64,000 bases of DNA from Phycisphaerae bacterium (GTDB taxonomy: Bacteria; Planctomycetota; Phycisphaerae; UBA1845; PWPN01): positions 1 to 64,000 of the forward strand of contig JAGNEZ010000026.1 of the NCBI GenBank assembly GCA_018003015.1, read 5' to 3'. Position numbers and translations under genes: made by a program. Every line of letters begins with the position of its first letter. Position 1 is the first letter of the stretch. Below are positions 27,388 through 36,605 of this stretch, piece by piece. Under the pieces are notes generated by a model. That model was not told the DNA's origin and made no database searches. It saw only the letters and a list, made by a program, of their open reading frames with translations.

Positions 27388-27530
27388 GCGCGGTTCCCGA
27401 GCACAATGACTTATGGCCGTCTCGCCCGATCGCCCGCAGGGCCGGGGTCGGTTGATCGCCACCGACCGGGCACTTTACCACGTCGCCGGACGATTTCACA
27501 CCTCGGCTTCTGTTCTGCGGATCGGCGGTG

Positions 27531-27546
27531 ATCATGAGATCATGAT
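27531..27546. promoter_or_regulatory. 16-bp palindrome upstream of paralogue 2
   Basis: ATCATGA (27531-27537) and TCATGAT (27540-27546) form a perfect inverted repeat with a two-base spacer, in the only long gap inside the glycosyltransferase array. It has the size of a dimeric repressor operator. No regulator gene is adjacent. Confidence 0.3.
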
Positions 27547-27576
27547 GGCCAGGCGGTCGGGTTCTCGTGAATGCCG

Positions 27577-28872
27577 CTAAGCGACAAAAGCGGAGGGGGA
27601 ACAGCCGGTTGTCACGCGTGCGGCTCCGCCGCCCAGCTGTTCGGTCAGCAGGCAAGCTTCATCCAGAGGGTCGGACATCTTGATCCTGTGAGCCAGCATG
27701 CGGCAGTTGGCGGCAGTCTCCTTGGATCCGAGGAGGCGGCGCAGCCGGTCCGCTACCTCCGCTCCGCGGTAGCGTCCGGGGTGCAGGGCGTCGCCCACGC
27801 CCAGGCGAATGAGACGAGCCGCGGTGTCGGGCTGATCGTTGCAGATCGGCATGACTAGCTGTGGGATGCCGGCGGCCATGGCTTGGGCGGCTGATCCGAT
27901 GCCCCCGTGATGGACCAGGGCGGCGGCCTGCGGCAGTAGGCGGCTGAATGGGAGATAGTCGAAATGCCGGACTTCGGGAGGCAAGGACTTCGGGACCTGC
28001 TCCGGAAACCGGGTGAGCAGAAGACCGCGACGGCCAAGCAACCGGCAGGCTTCGATCGAGGCCTGGAAGAACCAGCGGACCTCTTGGATCGGCGAGCCCG
28101 GCGTAAACACGATCGGAGGGTCGCCCGCGTCGAGGAACTCGCGGACTTCGCTGGGTAAAGGTTCTATCTCGCCTCCGTCATAACGCGGGAATCCGGTGAG
28201 CCGCACCTGCCGGGGCCAGTCACGCTGCGGCGGACTGAACCACTCCGGGAACAGCCCGATGATCCGGTCAGGCGAGTCCCACCAATGAGAGACAAACCGG
28301 CGGATCGACGGCAGGTTCAGGCGAGCTCGGAACCGGTTGATGGCCGGTCTCAGCATGCGATCGAAAACCGTCAGGTCGATCAAGGTGTAGGCCACCTTGC
28401 GCCATCGCCAGGGTATCCACTGCATGACCGGGAACTCCGAGAGCACGGGCGTTCGGTACACGCTCCGCAATCCGGAAGGGACGGTGTGGATGGTGACCAG
28501 CGGCAGGCCCAGCCTCTCCTGGGCGATCCTTGCCCCGAACGCGTTCCAGCTGGCAGCCGCCACTGTCTCCCCAGGGACGTAGTGCTCGGCGACACGCTCG
28601 TAGATGGGCTCGAGGGTTAGGGGAACGACGCGCTCCGCGAAGGCCCGGAAGGCTTGCCGGTGATGCCACAGCTCGCCGTCACGGATGATGCTCCGGTACT
28701 CCTCGGCGGTGCCCAAAGGCGCGAAATCAAGCCCGGCTTGACGCACCTGCCGCTCGAAGTAGCCGCTGGTGATCGTGGTCACGCGATGGCCGCGAGCTCG
28801 AAGACGCCGGCCGAGCCCAAGATAGGGATGGACGTCACCGGCGGTCCCCAGCGTCACCAGAAGAACATGCAT
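27577..28872 (-). CDS. GT1-family glycosyltransferase, paralogue 3
   Basis: 431 residues. It shares the MHVLLVTLGTAGDVHPYLGLG start, the acceptor-side WWDSPDRIIGLFPEWF segment and the donor motif VHHGGIGSAAQ with NDQPDTAARL. It differs from paralogues 1 and 2 in the donor motif (ICNDQPD in place of GLDQPD), hinting at a different sugar donor. The start is placed at 28872 to match the paralogues; an ATG nine bases earlier (28881) is possible. The C-terminal 20 residues have no counterpart in the others. It is 19 bp after paralogue 4. Confidence 0.87.
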   Translation of the reverse strand: MHVLLVTLGTAGDVHPYLGLGRRLRARGHRVTTITSGYFERQVRQAGLDFAPLGTAEEYRSIIRDGELWHHRQAFRAFAERVVPLTLEPIYERVAEHYVPGETVAAASWNAFGARIAQERLGLPLVTIHTVPSGLRSVYRTPVLSEFPVMQWIPWRWRKVAYTLIDLTVFDRMLRPAINRFRARLNLPSIRRFVSHWWDSPDRIIGLFPEWFSPPQRDWPRQVRLTGFPRYDGGEIEPLPSEVREFLDAGDPPIVFTPGSPIQEVRWFFQASIEACRLLGRRGLLLTRFPEQVPKSLPPEVRHFDYLPFSRLLPQAAALVHHGGIGSAAQAMAAGIPQLVMPICNDQPDTAARLIRLGVGDALHPGRYRGAEVADRLRRLLGSKETAANCRMLAHRIKMSDPLDEACLLTEQLGGGAARVTTGCSPSAFVA

Positions 28873-28891
28873 GGAGGGCATTCTAACTGAA

Positions 28892-30169
28892 CTAACTGGC
28901 TCGGGCTACCCGCCGAGCCGGGCTAAGTGGAAGACCTTCGATGATCTCGCAGGTCGCCGACAGGGGGTTCGCACTTCTGAGTCTGACCGCCGCATTCCTG
29001 CATGCGTCGGCCACCGACCTGACCCCCAACAGCTTGTTGAGACAGCGGGCGACCACCGTGGCCTGGTAGTCCCTGGGCTTGATGGCCAGGGCCACTCCGA
29101 GACGCAGCAGGCGGGCGGCGTTGTCCGGCTGGTCGTTGGTGAAGGGCATGACCAGCTGAGGAATGCCGGCCGCCAAACCCTGGGCCAGCGTGCCGATTCC
29201 GGCATGATGGACCAATGCAGCAGATTTGCCTAGAATAAAGCTAAACGGTATGTAGTCGAAATGCCGAACCGTGGCCGGCAGCGATCTGGGGACTTGCGTA
29301 CGGTCCCGGGTAAGCAGAATACCCCGCCGGCCACACGCGACACAGGCCTTGACCGAGGCATCAAAGAACCAGTCCCAGTTCTGGATGGGGGAGCCGGGGG
29401 TGAAGACTATGGGCGGCTCGCCGGCGGCGAGGAACTCCTCGACGCCGGGTGGGATGGGCTCGACCTCGCCAGCGTCACACAACGGGAAACTGGTGAGCCG
29501 TGTCTGGGCGGGCCAGTCGGGTTGCGGCCGGCCGAACCAGTCGGGGAACAGGCCGATCACCCGCTGCGGCGAGTTCCACCACACGCCCAGGATTCGCCTG
29601 ACGGGGGGCAGACCGAGCTTCGAGCGGAAGGCGTTGATTGGCGGGCCCAGGAGCCGATCCGCCACCAGGGCATCGGCCAGATCGAAAACGGCTCGCTTCC
29701 AGAGTCTGGGCATCCACGGCCGTACTGGCAGACCTGAGACCAGCGGGGACTCGTATTCGCTTCGGAACATCTCCGGCTGCAGGTGGACGGTGGCCAACGG
29801 AATGCCCAGTTTGTCGTGTGCGATTCTGGCCGCAAAGCCAAATCCGCAGGCGGCGATGACCGTATCGTTGGGTACGTATCGCTCGACAATGGCCTCGTAG
29901 GTGGGAGGCAGCATCTGGGGAACCACACGTTGTGCAACGACTTTGAAGTACCGCTTGGGATGCCAGATGTTCGGGTCGTTGATGACCGCCTGATATTCCT
30001 TTTCCGTGCCGAGACCGCAGAAATCGAGACCTATGCGTCGCACCAAAGCCTCGAAGTAGCCGCTGGTGATGATCGTGACCCGGTGACCGCGAGCCTTGAG
30101 CCCGCGTCCCAGCCAGATGTGAGGGTACACATCCCCCGGAGTCCCCACCGGTACCAAGATGACGTGCAT
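28892..30169 (-). CDS. GT1-family glycosyltransferase, paralogue 4
   Basis: 425 residues. It begins MHVILVPVGTPGDVYPHIWLG. Its donor motif reads VHHAGIGTLAQ, with Ala in place of the first Gly found in the other three copies, then GIPQLVMPFTNDQPDNAARL. The FTNDQPD wording groups it with paralogue 3. It is the first glycosyltransferase in the minus-strand operon, 101 bp after the acyltransferase gene. Order of action among the four cannot be deduced. Confidence 0.88.
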   Translation of the reverse strand: MHVILVPVGTPGDVYPHIWLGRGLKARGHRVTIITSGYFEALVRRIGLDFCGLGTEKEYQAVINDPNIWHPKRYFKVVAQRVVPQMLPPTYEAIVERYVPNDTVIAACGFGFAARIAHDKLGIPLATVHLQPEMFRSEYESPLVSGLPVRPWMPRLWKRAVFDLADALVADRLLGPPINAFRSKLGLPPVRRILGVWWNSPQRVIGLFPDWFGRPQPDWPAQTRLTSFPLCDAGEVEPIPPGVEEFLAAGEPPIVFTPGSPIQNWDWFFDASVKACVACGRRGILLTRDRTQVPRSLPATVRHFDYIPFSFILGKSAALVHHAGIGTLAQGLAAGIPQLVMPFTNDQPDNAARLLRLGVALAIKPRDYQATVVARCLNKLLGVRSVADACRNAAVRLRSANPLSATCEIIEGLPLSPARRVARAS

Positions 30170-30270
30170 GAGCGCTTCCCAAAGAGCCGAGGGCGGAGTT
30201 CCCTGACGAGCGTGCGTCCCTCATGATGCATGCGGGCCCCGCCGCCGACACAACGCCCTGATATACAGGA

Positions 30271-31644
30271 TCATGAAGCGTCCAGCAATGCCGCCGCAAA
30301 GTCGTCCATGAGGCGGTTCATGGATGCAGGCGTGATCCGCGACTCCAGGAAGGTCGAGGTCACGTGGAGCTGGCCATGGATCAGGTTGAGGTCGATCGCG
30401 AATCCTGACAGGGGAGGCGGAATACCCAGTCCATAGGTATGGGCCTTGTTGGCGCCGCAGAACGTCGGGAGCAGCGTGGGGGCGTCCGCGGAGAAGCCTA
30501 CCTGCAGCGATGGAGGCGTACCGAAGGCTACTGGGAGGGCGGATTCCCGCTCCGGGTTCATGTTCTGATACATGGCCTCGGTCAGGACGGCTGGTGGGAG
30601 CCTGGAGATCAGCTTCACGAGAGCCAAGTGGCGTCGGATTCCGTCGCCGGACACGATCTGCTCGGTTTGATGGCGCAGAAGGGCCGCCACCGCCTTGCGG
30701 TCCTCGACCATCCTGGCTGGAACACGCAACAGGAGGCCGCTGAAGAGGTTGTGGCAGACGGGCGATCGCTGACGGCGTTTGCGGTGGTCGAGCACGTTGA
30801 GCGTGGAGTAGGTGGCGCCCGGGGGAGGCGGCGAGGGCATGGCCCGGTGCATGGCCCGCAGCGCACTGGCCCGCACGAAGTCGCCGTACTGGGCGAAACC
30901 GCAGACACGCAAGGCGGCTTGCTGCGTCTGCCGGGTTTGCTCGGCGGAGAAGAACCGTCTGATGTGGCGGATACGCCCGATGGGCCGTCGCACCCGTCCG
31001 GCGGGAAGCCACTGGTCATGGCTCGGGATCCCCTTGGACCTGGTGCGGTCTTTGGCCAAGAGTCTGACCTGACCGAGAAGGGTAGGGATTGCGATAAGGG
31101 CCTCGAAATCGCGTCGCTCGTCGTCGCCGGAAGGCCGGATACTGGCCAGGTCGGGTTTCTCACGGTAGATCCGGTCGATGTCCTCGGCGAGGAGAATCAT
31201 CCCGCGGACGTCCATGAACGCGTGAGGCCAGCGAATCACGACCCGGTCGCCATCCGGCAGCCCGCGAAAGACGTGGAACTGCACGGGTGGCAGGGTAATC
31301 AGGTCCATGGGTTCGTGGAGCAGGTCCTCGCCCTGGCGGATCCATTCCTGTTCGGTGGGTGGATCGAGAGAATGGACGCGGACCACGCGGTCCAGGTCTG
31401 GCGGTGCAGCCTCCAGCCGCCAGCGCGGCGTTCCGGTAACGGGGTGGCGGTCCAGCCGGGAGCCCACGGCGGGATACAGGCGGTAAATGGCCAGCAGCGT
31501 GCGTTTGAGTCCCTCCGCATCGATGGGCCCGATCATGTCCAGATGGACCTGGATGTGGATGCCCGGCAGCCCCAGGCGTCTCAACGCCCGGTCGTAGGCG
31601 AAGAACACGCGGTCCTGGGGGTTGAGTTCCGCGAAGCGGGCCAT
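30271..31644 (-). CDS. Condensation-type / PapA-WS-like acyltransferase
   Basis: 457 residues of the CoA-dependent acyltransferase superfamily (condensation, PapA and wax-synthase relatives). The catalytic motif HHxxxDG appears as PHAFMDVRG around residue 140: the second, catalytic His and the Asp are kept, and the first His is Pro. The second half has the usual NVLDHRKRR segment. Such enzymes esterify hydroxyl groups of lipids or sugars with fatty acyl groups. It lies 22 bp after the sulfotransferase and upstream of four glycosyltransferases, so acylation of a glycolipid is a reasonable inference. Confidence 0.78.
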   Translation of the reverse strand: MARFAELNPQDRVFFAYDRALRRLGLPGIHIQVHLDMIGPIDAEGLKRTLLAIYRLYPAVGSRLDRHPVTGTPRWRLEAAPPDLDRVVRVHSLDPPTEQEWIRQGEDLLHEPMDLITLPPVQFHVFRGLPDGDRVVIRWPHAFMDVRGMILLAEDIDRIYREKPDLASIRPSGDDERRDFEALIAIPTLLGQVRLLAKDRTRSKGIPSHDQWLPAGRVRRPIGRIRHIRRFFSAEQTRQTQQAALRVCGFAQYGDFVRASALRAMHRAMPSPPPPGATYSTLNVLDHRKRRQRSPVCHNLFSGLLLRVPARMVEDRKAVAALLRHQTEQIVSGDGIRRHLALVKLISRLPPAVLTEAMYQNMNPERESALPVAFGTPPSLQVGFSADAPTLLPTFCGANKAHTYGLGIPPPLSGFAIDLNLIHGQLHVTSTFLESRITPASMNRLMDDFAAALLDAS

Positions 31645-31665
31645 CGGGGTCTCAGCAGGCCTCCA

Positions 31666-32586
31666 TTATTGCGGGGCGGCGGTTAGAGGCTGAAGCGGGT
31701 TGCGAGATTGCGTTCCCTCGGCCGCAGGTCGATCTTCGGGGCACTCGATGGTGTAGCCGGTCTCGGCGGCCTGGGTGCCGCAGAGCGCCCTGATCGCCCG
31801 CTGGTGGTCGTGGGAGAGGTTCTTACCCCGCCCGACCGAGCTGGTATCCACCGGCTTGGGAGCCTTGAACAGCACTTCCGGCGCGCCGATACCGCCGAAG
31901 CCCGGAGGCATGTGCTTGTGGTCTATCATCCGTTCGTGATAGGGCATGCCGACGCTTTCACAGATCCGCATCATCGCCGAGGCAGGATCCTGGACCAGGT
32001 CTTCGTAGCGAACGATGAACAGCCTGCGGTCCCTGGCCCAGTCCATGAAGTGAGCCCAGTTCCGGGCGGCCCAGCGCACGATGTGTTCGTCGTCGGTGAA
32101 GCGTGGTACGGATGGCCACATCAGGCGGATCAGCACGCCGGTGTAGCCGAAGAACAGCTTGTTCAGCAGTTTCAGCGTGGAGGCGATCGTGTCGCACGGA
32201 TGCCGGGTGATGGCGATGATCGGGTGCCCGGCGGCGGCGAATCCGTCCAGGAGCTCAAAGTTGGCCCAGGGCTTGTTCAGCTCCAGCTCGTGGAAGCACT
32301 CTTTCATGACCAGATAGTTCATCTGGTTGGCCCGGGCCAGGTCCTTCAAATAGGTGAAGTACTCATCGTAGTTGCGCACCCGAGGCATGGGGACACGGAC
32401 CATGCCGGCCCGTTTCAACAGCGACCTGAACCAGTACTTCAGCGCCCAGTGGGGAAGGAGGTCGTCGAGGTGAAAAGGCTCGCTCAGGGACAAAACCTTG
32501 TCGCCGCCGCCCATGAGCTTGGCCAGCAGCGTGGTGCCTGTCCGTGGCGGACCGACGATGAAGATCGGCTTGACGTCCGGCATCAT
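31666..32586 (-). CDS. PAPS-dependent sulfotransferase
   Basis: 306 residues. The 5'-phosphosulfate loop is FIVGPPRTGTTLLAK near the N-terminus and the 3'-phosphate site is AITRHPCDTIAS near residue 135, both complete. RYEDLVQDP is the third family landmark. It transfers sulfate from PAPS to a hydroxyl or amino group; some single-domain homologues in glycolipid clusters act on sugars. It is the first gene of the minus-strand operon. The C-terminal 40 residues are disordered-looking. Sulfation of the glycolipid is inferred from context. Confidence 0.88.
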   Translation of the reverse strand: MMPDVKPIFIVGPPRTGTTLLAKLMGGGDKVLSLSEPFHLDDLLPHWALKYWFRSLLKRAGMVRVPMPRVRNYDEYFTYLKDLARANQMNYLVMKECFHELELNKPWANFELLDGFAAAGHPIIAITRHPCDTIASTLKLLNKLFFGYTGVLIRLMWPSVPRFTDDEHIVRWAARNWAHFMDWARDRRLFIVRYEDLVQDPASAMMRICESVGMPYHERMIDHKHMPPGFGGIGAPEVLFKAPKPVDTSSVGRGKNLSHDHQRAIRALCGTQAAETGYTIECPEDRPAAEGTQSRNPLQPLTAAPQ

Positions 32587-32952
32587 AGTATCTACGCGGT
32601 CAGCAGCCTCTAAAACCGCAGCTTAACTGGCCCGGGTGCCATCGTCAATCGGTTGTCGGCGGCCGGACCACAGCTGATGTGAAATCTCGGGCTGCCCCGT
32701 GCCCGGCTCTCGAGGAGTCCCTTCCTGGTCGACCGGGTCTTCGCGGCAGGGGTCGTCCCGATATCTTGCCTCTGCAGCCGAGGGAAAAACCTGGAGTTGC
32801 CGCCCTGAAACAGCGGCGTTCGCGTTGATGATGCCTAGTCGTGGATCCTGGCCGCAGATCCTGCCGCGACGAGCGGAGTGTCGGCCAGGGACGGGCGGCG
32901 GCTCTGCTGTCGCCGCGCATCTTGCGTGACCGGCTTCTCGACGCACTCGTCT
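32587..32952. other. 366-bp gap, nothing recognised
   Basis: No gene, tRNA or strong hairpin is seen between the sulfotransferase start and the second stop of the small membrane selenoprotein candidate. Frames here are Arg- and Pro-rich. Confidence 0.5.
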
Positions 32953-33225
32953 TCAGAAACATGCGGACAAGGGGCCAAGCAGTGCCAGACTGACGATTCC
33001 CACCGCGGTCAGGGCGATCGCCAGGATCGCCGGCCACTTGTCCAGGTCCCTGGCGAGTCCCAGCGTCCCGAGGATCAGCGCAATCGGAAGGGTGACGATG
33101 GTGAGGCATCCTCCAAGGATGCCGCGTGGGTCACCTCAGCCAGGCTTGAGGAAATGCTGGGCGAACAACGCAACGACGCCGATGCACGAGAAGACGATTG
33201 CCCTCTTGCCAAATCGAGCTTTCAT
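32953..33225 (-). CDS. Candidate small membrane selenoprotein (in-frame TGA), next to selB
   Basis: A conventional reading stops after 29 codons at TGA 33136-33138. Read through as selenocysteine, the frame gives 90 residues to TGA 32953-32955. Both parts are strongly hydrophobic in the same frame: helix 1 about residues 9-27, helix 2 about 41-58, helix 3 about 66-84, with the Sec at 30 in a short loop (LKPG-U-GDPRG) and Cys at 14, 40 and 89. Third-position GC is about 77% after the TGA, like neighbouring genes, and the second part has no start codon of its own near the TGA. A perfect hairpin follows the TGA. The gene begins 45 bp after selB on the same strand, with GGAG 12 bases upstream of ATG 33225. 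Function is unknown; a redox-active loop is inferred. Confidence 0.68.
33105..33123 (-). promoter_or_regulatory. Candidate bacterial SECIS hairpin, small membrane protein
   Basis: On the minus strand GGCATCC (33123-33117) pairs perfectly with GGATGCC (33111-33105) around a TTGGA loop. It begins 12 bases after the in-frame TGA, the distance at which SelB-binding hairpins occur. The loop shares the UGG word with the hairpin of the other candidate. Confidence 0.6.
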
Positions 33226-33269
33226 GGCTTCGTGTTACTCCATTCTGCCCCAAGACGCCGCACGCGGCC

Positions 33270-35186
33270 TCAACCGCTCACTCCGACGCGAAGGTAGCGT
33301 GTGTTGTTCACCCGCCGGGTAAGCCCGGTGCGGTCAAAGTAGTCCAAGAGCGGGAGAGCGAACTTGCGGGTCGTATCCAGCAAGTACTTGAACCTGACGC
33401 TTTCCAGACGCCCCTGGTCGCGGATGAAGTCTACCAGAAGCTGGCGGGCCTTCGCCACGGCTTGGTGATGGAAGACCATGTCCGGACCGACGCGGGTGAG
33501 CCGGTTCTGCTGCAGCAGAATCCTGATGGCCGGCGCCACCTGGTCGATGGCCGCGCCGGTGAGCCTCGCCAGTTCCTCGGGCTCGGGAGGGCTGAAGAGA
33601 CGTTCGAGGAACAGCGTCTCGATCTGTTCGATGAGTCGCCGCTGATCGTCGGTGAACTGTTCGCGGTGGCCGGCCAGAGCCAGGCTCTGGCTGCGCCGGA
33701 CAAGAGTACCGGACGCGAGAGACAGCTCGACGATGTCCTTGAACAACTCCCTGGACCATCCGGTCAGGCCGTGCAGCTCATCGGCATCGGGCCCCGGTCG
33801 TTCGGGTGCACGCCGGTGAAAGTCTTCGAGCAGGCTCGCCAGCCGCCGGCTCAATTCGGCGGTCGTGTGGCGATGTGCGTATCGCCCGGAGGTCAGCCTG
33901 AGGACGCTCCCCCCCTTCGCGAGATCGGCGAGGATGGCCTGCAGCCGGGAAAGCGGCACCTTGGCCCGGCGGGCAAGCTCGGCCTCGGTGGCCGAATGAT
34001 CGGTGGCTCGTCTGATACAGTATTCAACAAAGCGATTCCCGTCGCCGACCGCCTGAGCGCGTTCGGCCAGATCCTGGAGGAGCTCCGGCCGGCCTCGCCT
34101 GGCTCGTTGGGAGACGCCCTCAATGATCGTTCCACCGCCGATCGTCTGGACCGGCGACAAGGACCGGAGGATGAACCGATCGCCGGGGGCGGCCACCAGC
34201 GGTCGAGATGACCGGACCTGGACCAGCCCCTGTTCCCCGGACTTCATCCGCTCGGAATCCAGAAGGTAGACGGTGGCCATGACCTCGGAGGTTCCGGTGT
34301 GCAGCTTGACCTGCGATGCGTTCTTGAGCTGGGTACGTTCGTGCGGGAGAAGCTGCAGGTGACAGAAGAACCACTGCTGGGCCTCGAAGAAACCGGGGAC
34401 GGCCACGGTGCAGCCCCGGTCGATGGCGTGGTGGTCCCACTGCCGCACGTTGAGGGCGACGCACTGGCCGGCCACGGCGGCGTCTCCCGGGTGCTGGTAG
34501 ACCTGGATGGCGCTGATCCGCCCGGTCAGTTCTTCGGGAAGCAGGGTGACTTCGTCTCCGATCCGGGCGGTGCCTGAAACCGGAATGCCGCTGACCACGG
34601 TGCCGAAGCCCTTGATGGAGAAGGTCCGCTCGATCGGCATTCGGAACACGCCGTCGGTGGGCTTGCGGCGAAGACGGGCCACCAGGTCCTGAAGGGCGGT
34701 GACCAGCTCGCCGAAGCCGTCGCCGTTCAGGTTGGATACGCCGACAATGGGGGCGTTCTCCAGGAAAGTGCCGCCCAGGAAATCGCGGATCTCGGACCGG
34801 ACCCTTTCGGCCTGCTCACCCGGCACGCGGTCGATCTTGGTCAAGGCCACCACGCCCGCCTGAGTACCCAGCAGCGTGAGAATGTCGAAGTGCTCGCGGG
34901 TCTGGGGCATGATCCCGTCGTCGGCGGCAATGACGAAGATCACCCCATCGATTCCGCTGGCTCCGGCGACCATGGTCTTGATGAAGTGCTCATGTCCAGG
35001 GACGTCCACGATACCGACCTGCGTGCCGGCTACCGTGCAGGGGGCAAAGCCCAGCTCGATGGACATGCCCCGTTCTTTCTCCTCTTTCAGGTGATCCGTG
35101 TCGCAGCCGGTCAGGTTCTTGACCAGCGCGGTCTTGCCGTGGTCGATATGGCCGGCGGTGCCCAGCGTGATGTTGATCCGCTCCAT
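33270..35186 (-). CDS. selB: Selenocysteine-specific elongation factor SelB
   Basis: 638 residues. It delivers Sec-tRNA to ribosomes at UGA codons marked by a SECIS hairpin. GTPase motifs are GHIDHGKT (residues 12-19), DVPGHEHF and TKID, followed by beta-barrel domains and C-terminal winged helices (about residues 400-638) that bind the SECIS RNA. The first residues ([19 protein letters not shown]) fix the start. It follows selA by nine bases and precedes a small frame with an in-frame TGA by 45 bases, so the three probably share a transcript. Confidence 0.96.
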   Translation of the reverse strand: MERINITLGTAGHIDHGKTALVKNLTGCDTDHLKEEKERGMSIELGFAPCTVAGTQVGIVDVPGHEHFIKTMVAGASGIDGVIFVIAADDGIMPQTREHFDILTLLGTQAGVVALTKIDRVPGEQAERVRSEIRDFLGGTFLENAPIVGVSNLNGDGFGELVTALQDLVARLRRKPTDGVFRMPIERTFSIKGFGTVVSGIPVSGTARIGDEVTLLPEELTGRISAIQVYQHPGDAAVAGQCVALNVRQWDHHAIDRGCTVAVPGFFEAQQWFFCHLQLLPHERTQLKNASQVKLHTGTSEVMATVYLLDSERMKSGEQGLVQVRSSRPLVAAPGDRFILRSLSPVQTIGGGTIIEGVSQRARRGRPELLQDLAERAQAVGDGNRFVEYCIRRATDHSATEAELARRAKVPLSRLQAILADLAKGGSVLRLTSGRYAHRHTTAELSRRLASLLEDFHRRAPERPGPDADELHGLTGWSRELFKDIVELSLASGTLVRRSQSLALAGHREQFTDDQRRLIEQIETLFLERLFSPPEPEELARLTGAAIDQVAPAIRILLQQNRLTRVGPDMVFHHQAVAKARQLLVDFIRDQGRLESVRFKYLLDTTRKFALPLLDYFDRTGLTRRVNNTRYLRVGVSG

Positions 35187-35195
35187 CTGGTTACC

Positions 35196-36605
35196 TCAAG
35201 CCTGGCAGGCCGCGACCACGGTCTCGATGAGCGGCTGCTCGTCGTCGGCAAACAGGGTGCGGGAATCGATCAGGACCCGGCCCGCGTGGGTGCGGGCAAA
35301 GACCGGCGGTTGCCCGAGTCGCATGCGGCGGGCCAGCTCTCCGGCCTCCATTCGCACCGGGGCAATGGCCACCACCGTGGTGGCCAGCTTCTGCTCCGGC
35401 AGGGATCCGCTGCCCATCTGCGAGAAACCAGCTTCGGTCGTCACCTTCGCCTCGGACAGGCGAGCGGCCAGGGCAAGAGCAATCCGGTCGGCCTGGGCGG
35501 CGACATCAGTTGGCTCGCGCATGAGCATCGCCAGGGTCGGCACTTCACGAAAGGCACGGCACTCGTCGAGGAACAGAGCAAGCGTGGCCTCCAGGATCGC
35601 CAGGGTCACCTTGTCCACTCGGACGGCTCGGGCCAGAGGGTTCTTGCGTACCTGGGTAATGAGCTTCGCCTGGCCCAGGATGATCCCGCCCTGGGAGGCG
35701 CCGATCAGCTTGTCGGCGCTGCAAGTGATGATGTCCGCCCCGGTGGCGACGGAGTCGGCCAATCTGGGCTCGGGCTCGAAACCGAATCGGGCGAAGTCGA
35801 TCAACGCCCCCGCGCCCAGGTCATCGATCAGCGCCAGTCCGTGGTCGTGGGCGATTCGCTCCAGATCCGCCAGCGGAACCTCGGCGGTGAAACCCTGGAT
35901 GCGGTAGTTGCTCGGATGCACCCGCATGATGGCCACGGTTTCGGGCGTGATCGCGCTCTCGTAGTCGCGGGCGTGTGTCTTGTTCGTCGTTCCGACTTCG
36001 ACGAGCCTGGCCCCGCTGGCGGCCATGACATCGGGCAGGCGAAACGAGCCTCCGATCTCGACGAGTTGCCCGCGAGAGACGATCACTTCGCGGCCCTTGG
36101 CGAGCGTACTAAGCACGATCATCGTGGCGGCCGCGTTGTTGTTGACTACGGTGGCCGCTTCGGCTCCGGTGAGTCGCTGGAGGAGCCATTCGATGCGCTC
36201 GTCTCGCCGCGACCGCTGGCCGGTCTCGGTGTCGATTTGCAGGACCGAATAGCCCTGCAACTCGCGTCCCACCTGGTCGAGGGCTGCCTTGGCCAGTACG
36301 GCGCGTCCCAGCCCAGTGTGCAGAATGATCCCCGTCGCATTGATCGCACGGCGGTAGTGGGGGCCGGTTGCAGTGCGGGCCATCTCCAGGACGCGGGCGA
36401 TGACGCTGCCGCGGATGGCGTCAGAGGCAGTGCCACATTGGGTGCCGGCCAGGAGTCGTTGCCTGGCCTCGCTGACCGCGACGCGAACGGCCTCGACCAC
36501 GATCTGGCGAGGCAGCCGGGCCAGGCAGTCCTGCAGCTCGGTTTCCTGGAGGAGAGCATCAACCGAGGGCAGGGAACGCAGTGTATCTTGGCGCGAAGCC
36601 GGCAT
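35196..36605 (-). CDS. selA: L-seryl-tRNA(Sec) selenium transferase SelA
   Basis: 469 residues of the PLP-dependent fold. It converts seryl-tRNA(Sec) to selenocysteyl-tRNA(Sec) with selenophosphate. The family signature around the PLP lysine is TCSADKLIGASQGGIILG near residue 300; NATGIILHTGLGRA and NNNAAA are further landmarks. It leads the selA-selB operon and is divergent from a second in-frame-TGA gene, with a 308-bp spacer. selC and selD are not in the window, so the pathway is completed elsewhere in the genome. Confidence 0.96.
   Translation of the reverse strand: MPASRQDTLRSLPSVDALLQETELQDCLARLPRQIVVEAVRVAVSEARQRLLAGTQCGTASDAIRGSVIARVLEMARTATGPHYRRAINATGIILHTGLGRAVLAKAALDQVGRELQGYSVLQIDTETGQRSRRDERIEWLLQRLTGAEAATVVNNNAAATMIVLSTLAKGREVIVSRGQLVEIGGSFRLPDVMAASGARLVEVGTTNKTHARDYESAITPETVAIMRVHPSNYRIQGFTAEVPLADLERIAHDHGLALIDDLGAGALIDFARFGFEPEPRLADSVATGADIITCSADKLIGASQGGIILGQAKLITQVRKNPLARAVRVDKVTLAILEATLALFLDECRAFREVPTLAMLMREPTDVAAQADRIALALAARLSEAKVTTEAGFSQMGSGSLPEQKLATTVVAIAPVRMEAGELARRMRLGQPPVFARTHAGRVLIDSRTLFADDEQPLIETVVAACQA

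Noticed and set aside
32623-32952. Further readthrough of the second TGA (32953-32955) of the small membrane protein
   Set aside because: The frame stays open but turns Arg-, Pro- and Ala-rich without hydrophobic segments, and no hairpin at SECIS distance follows, so this TGA is read as the true stop.
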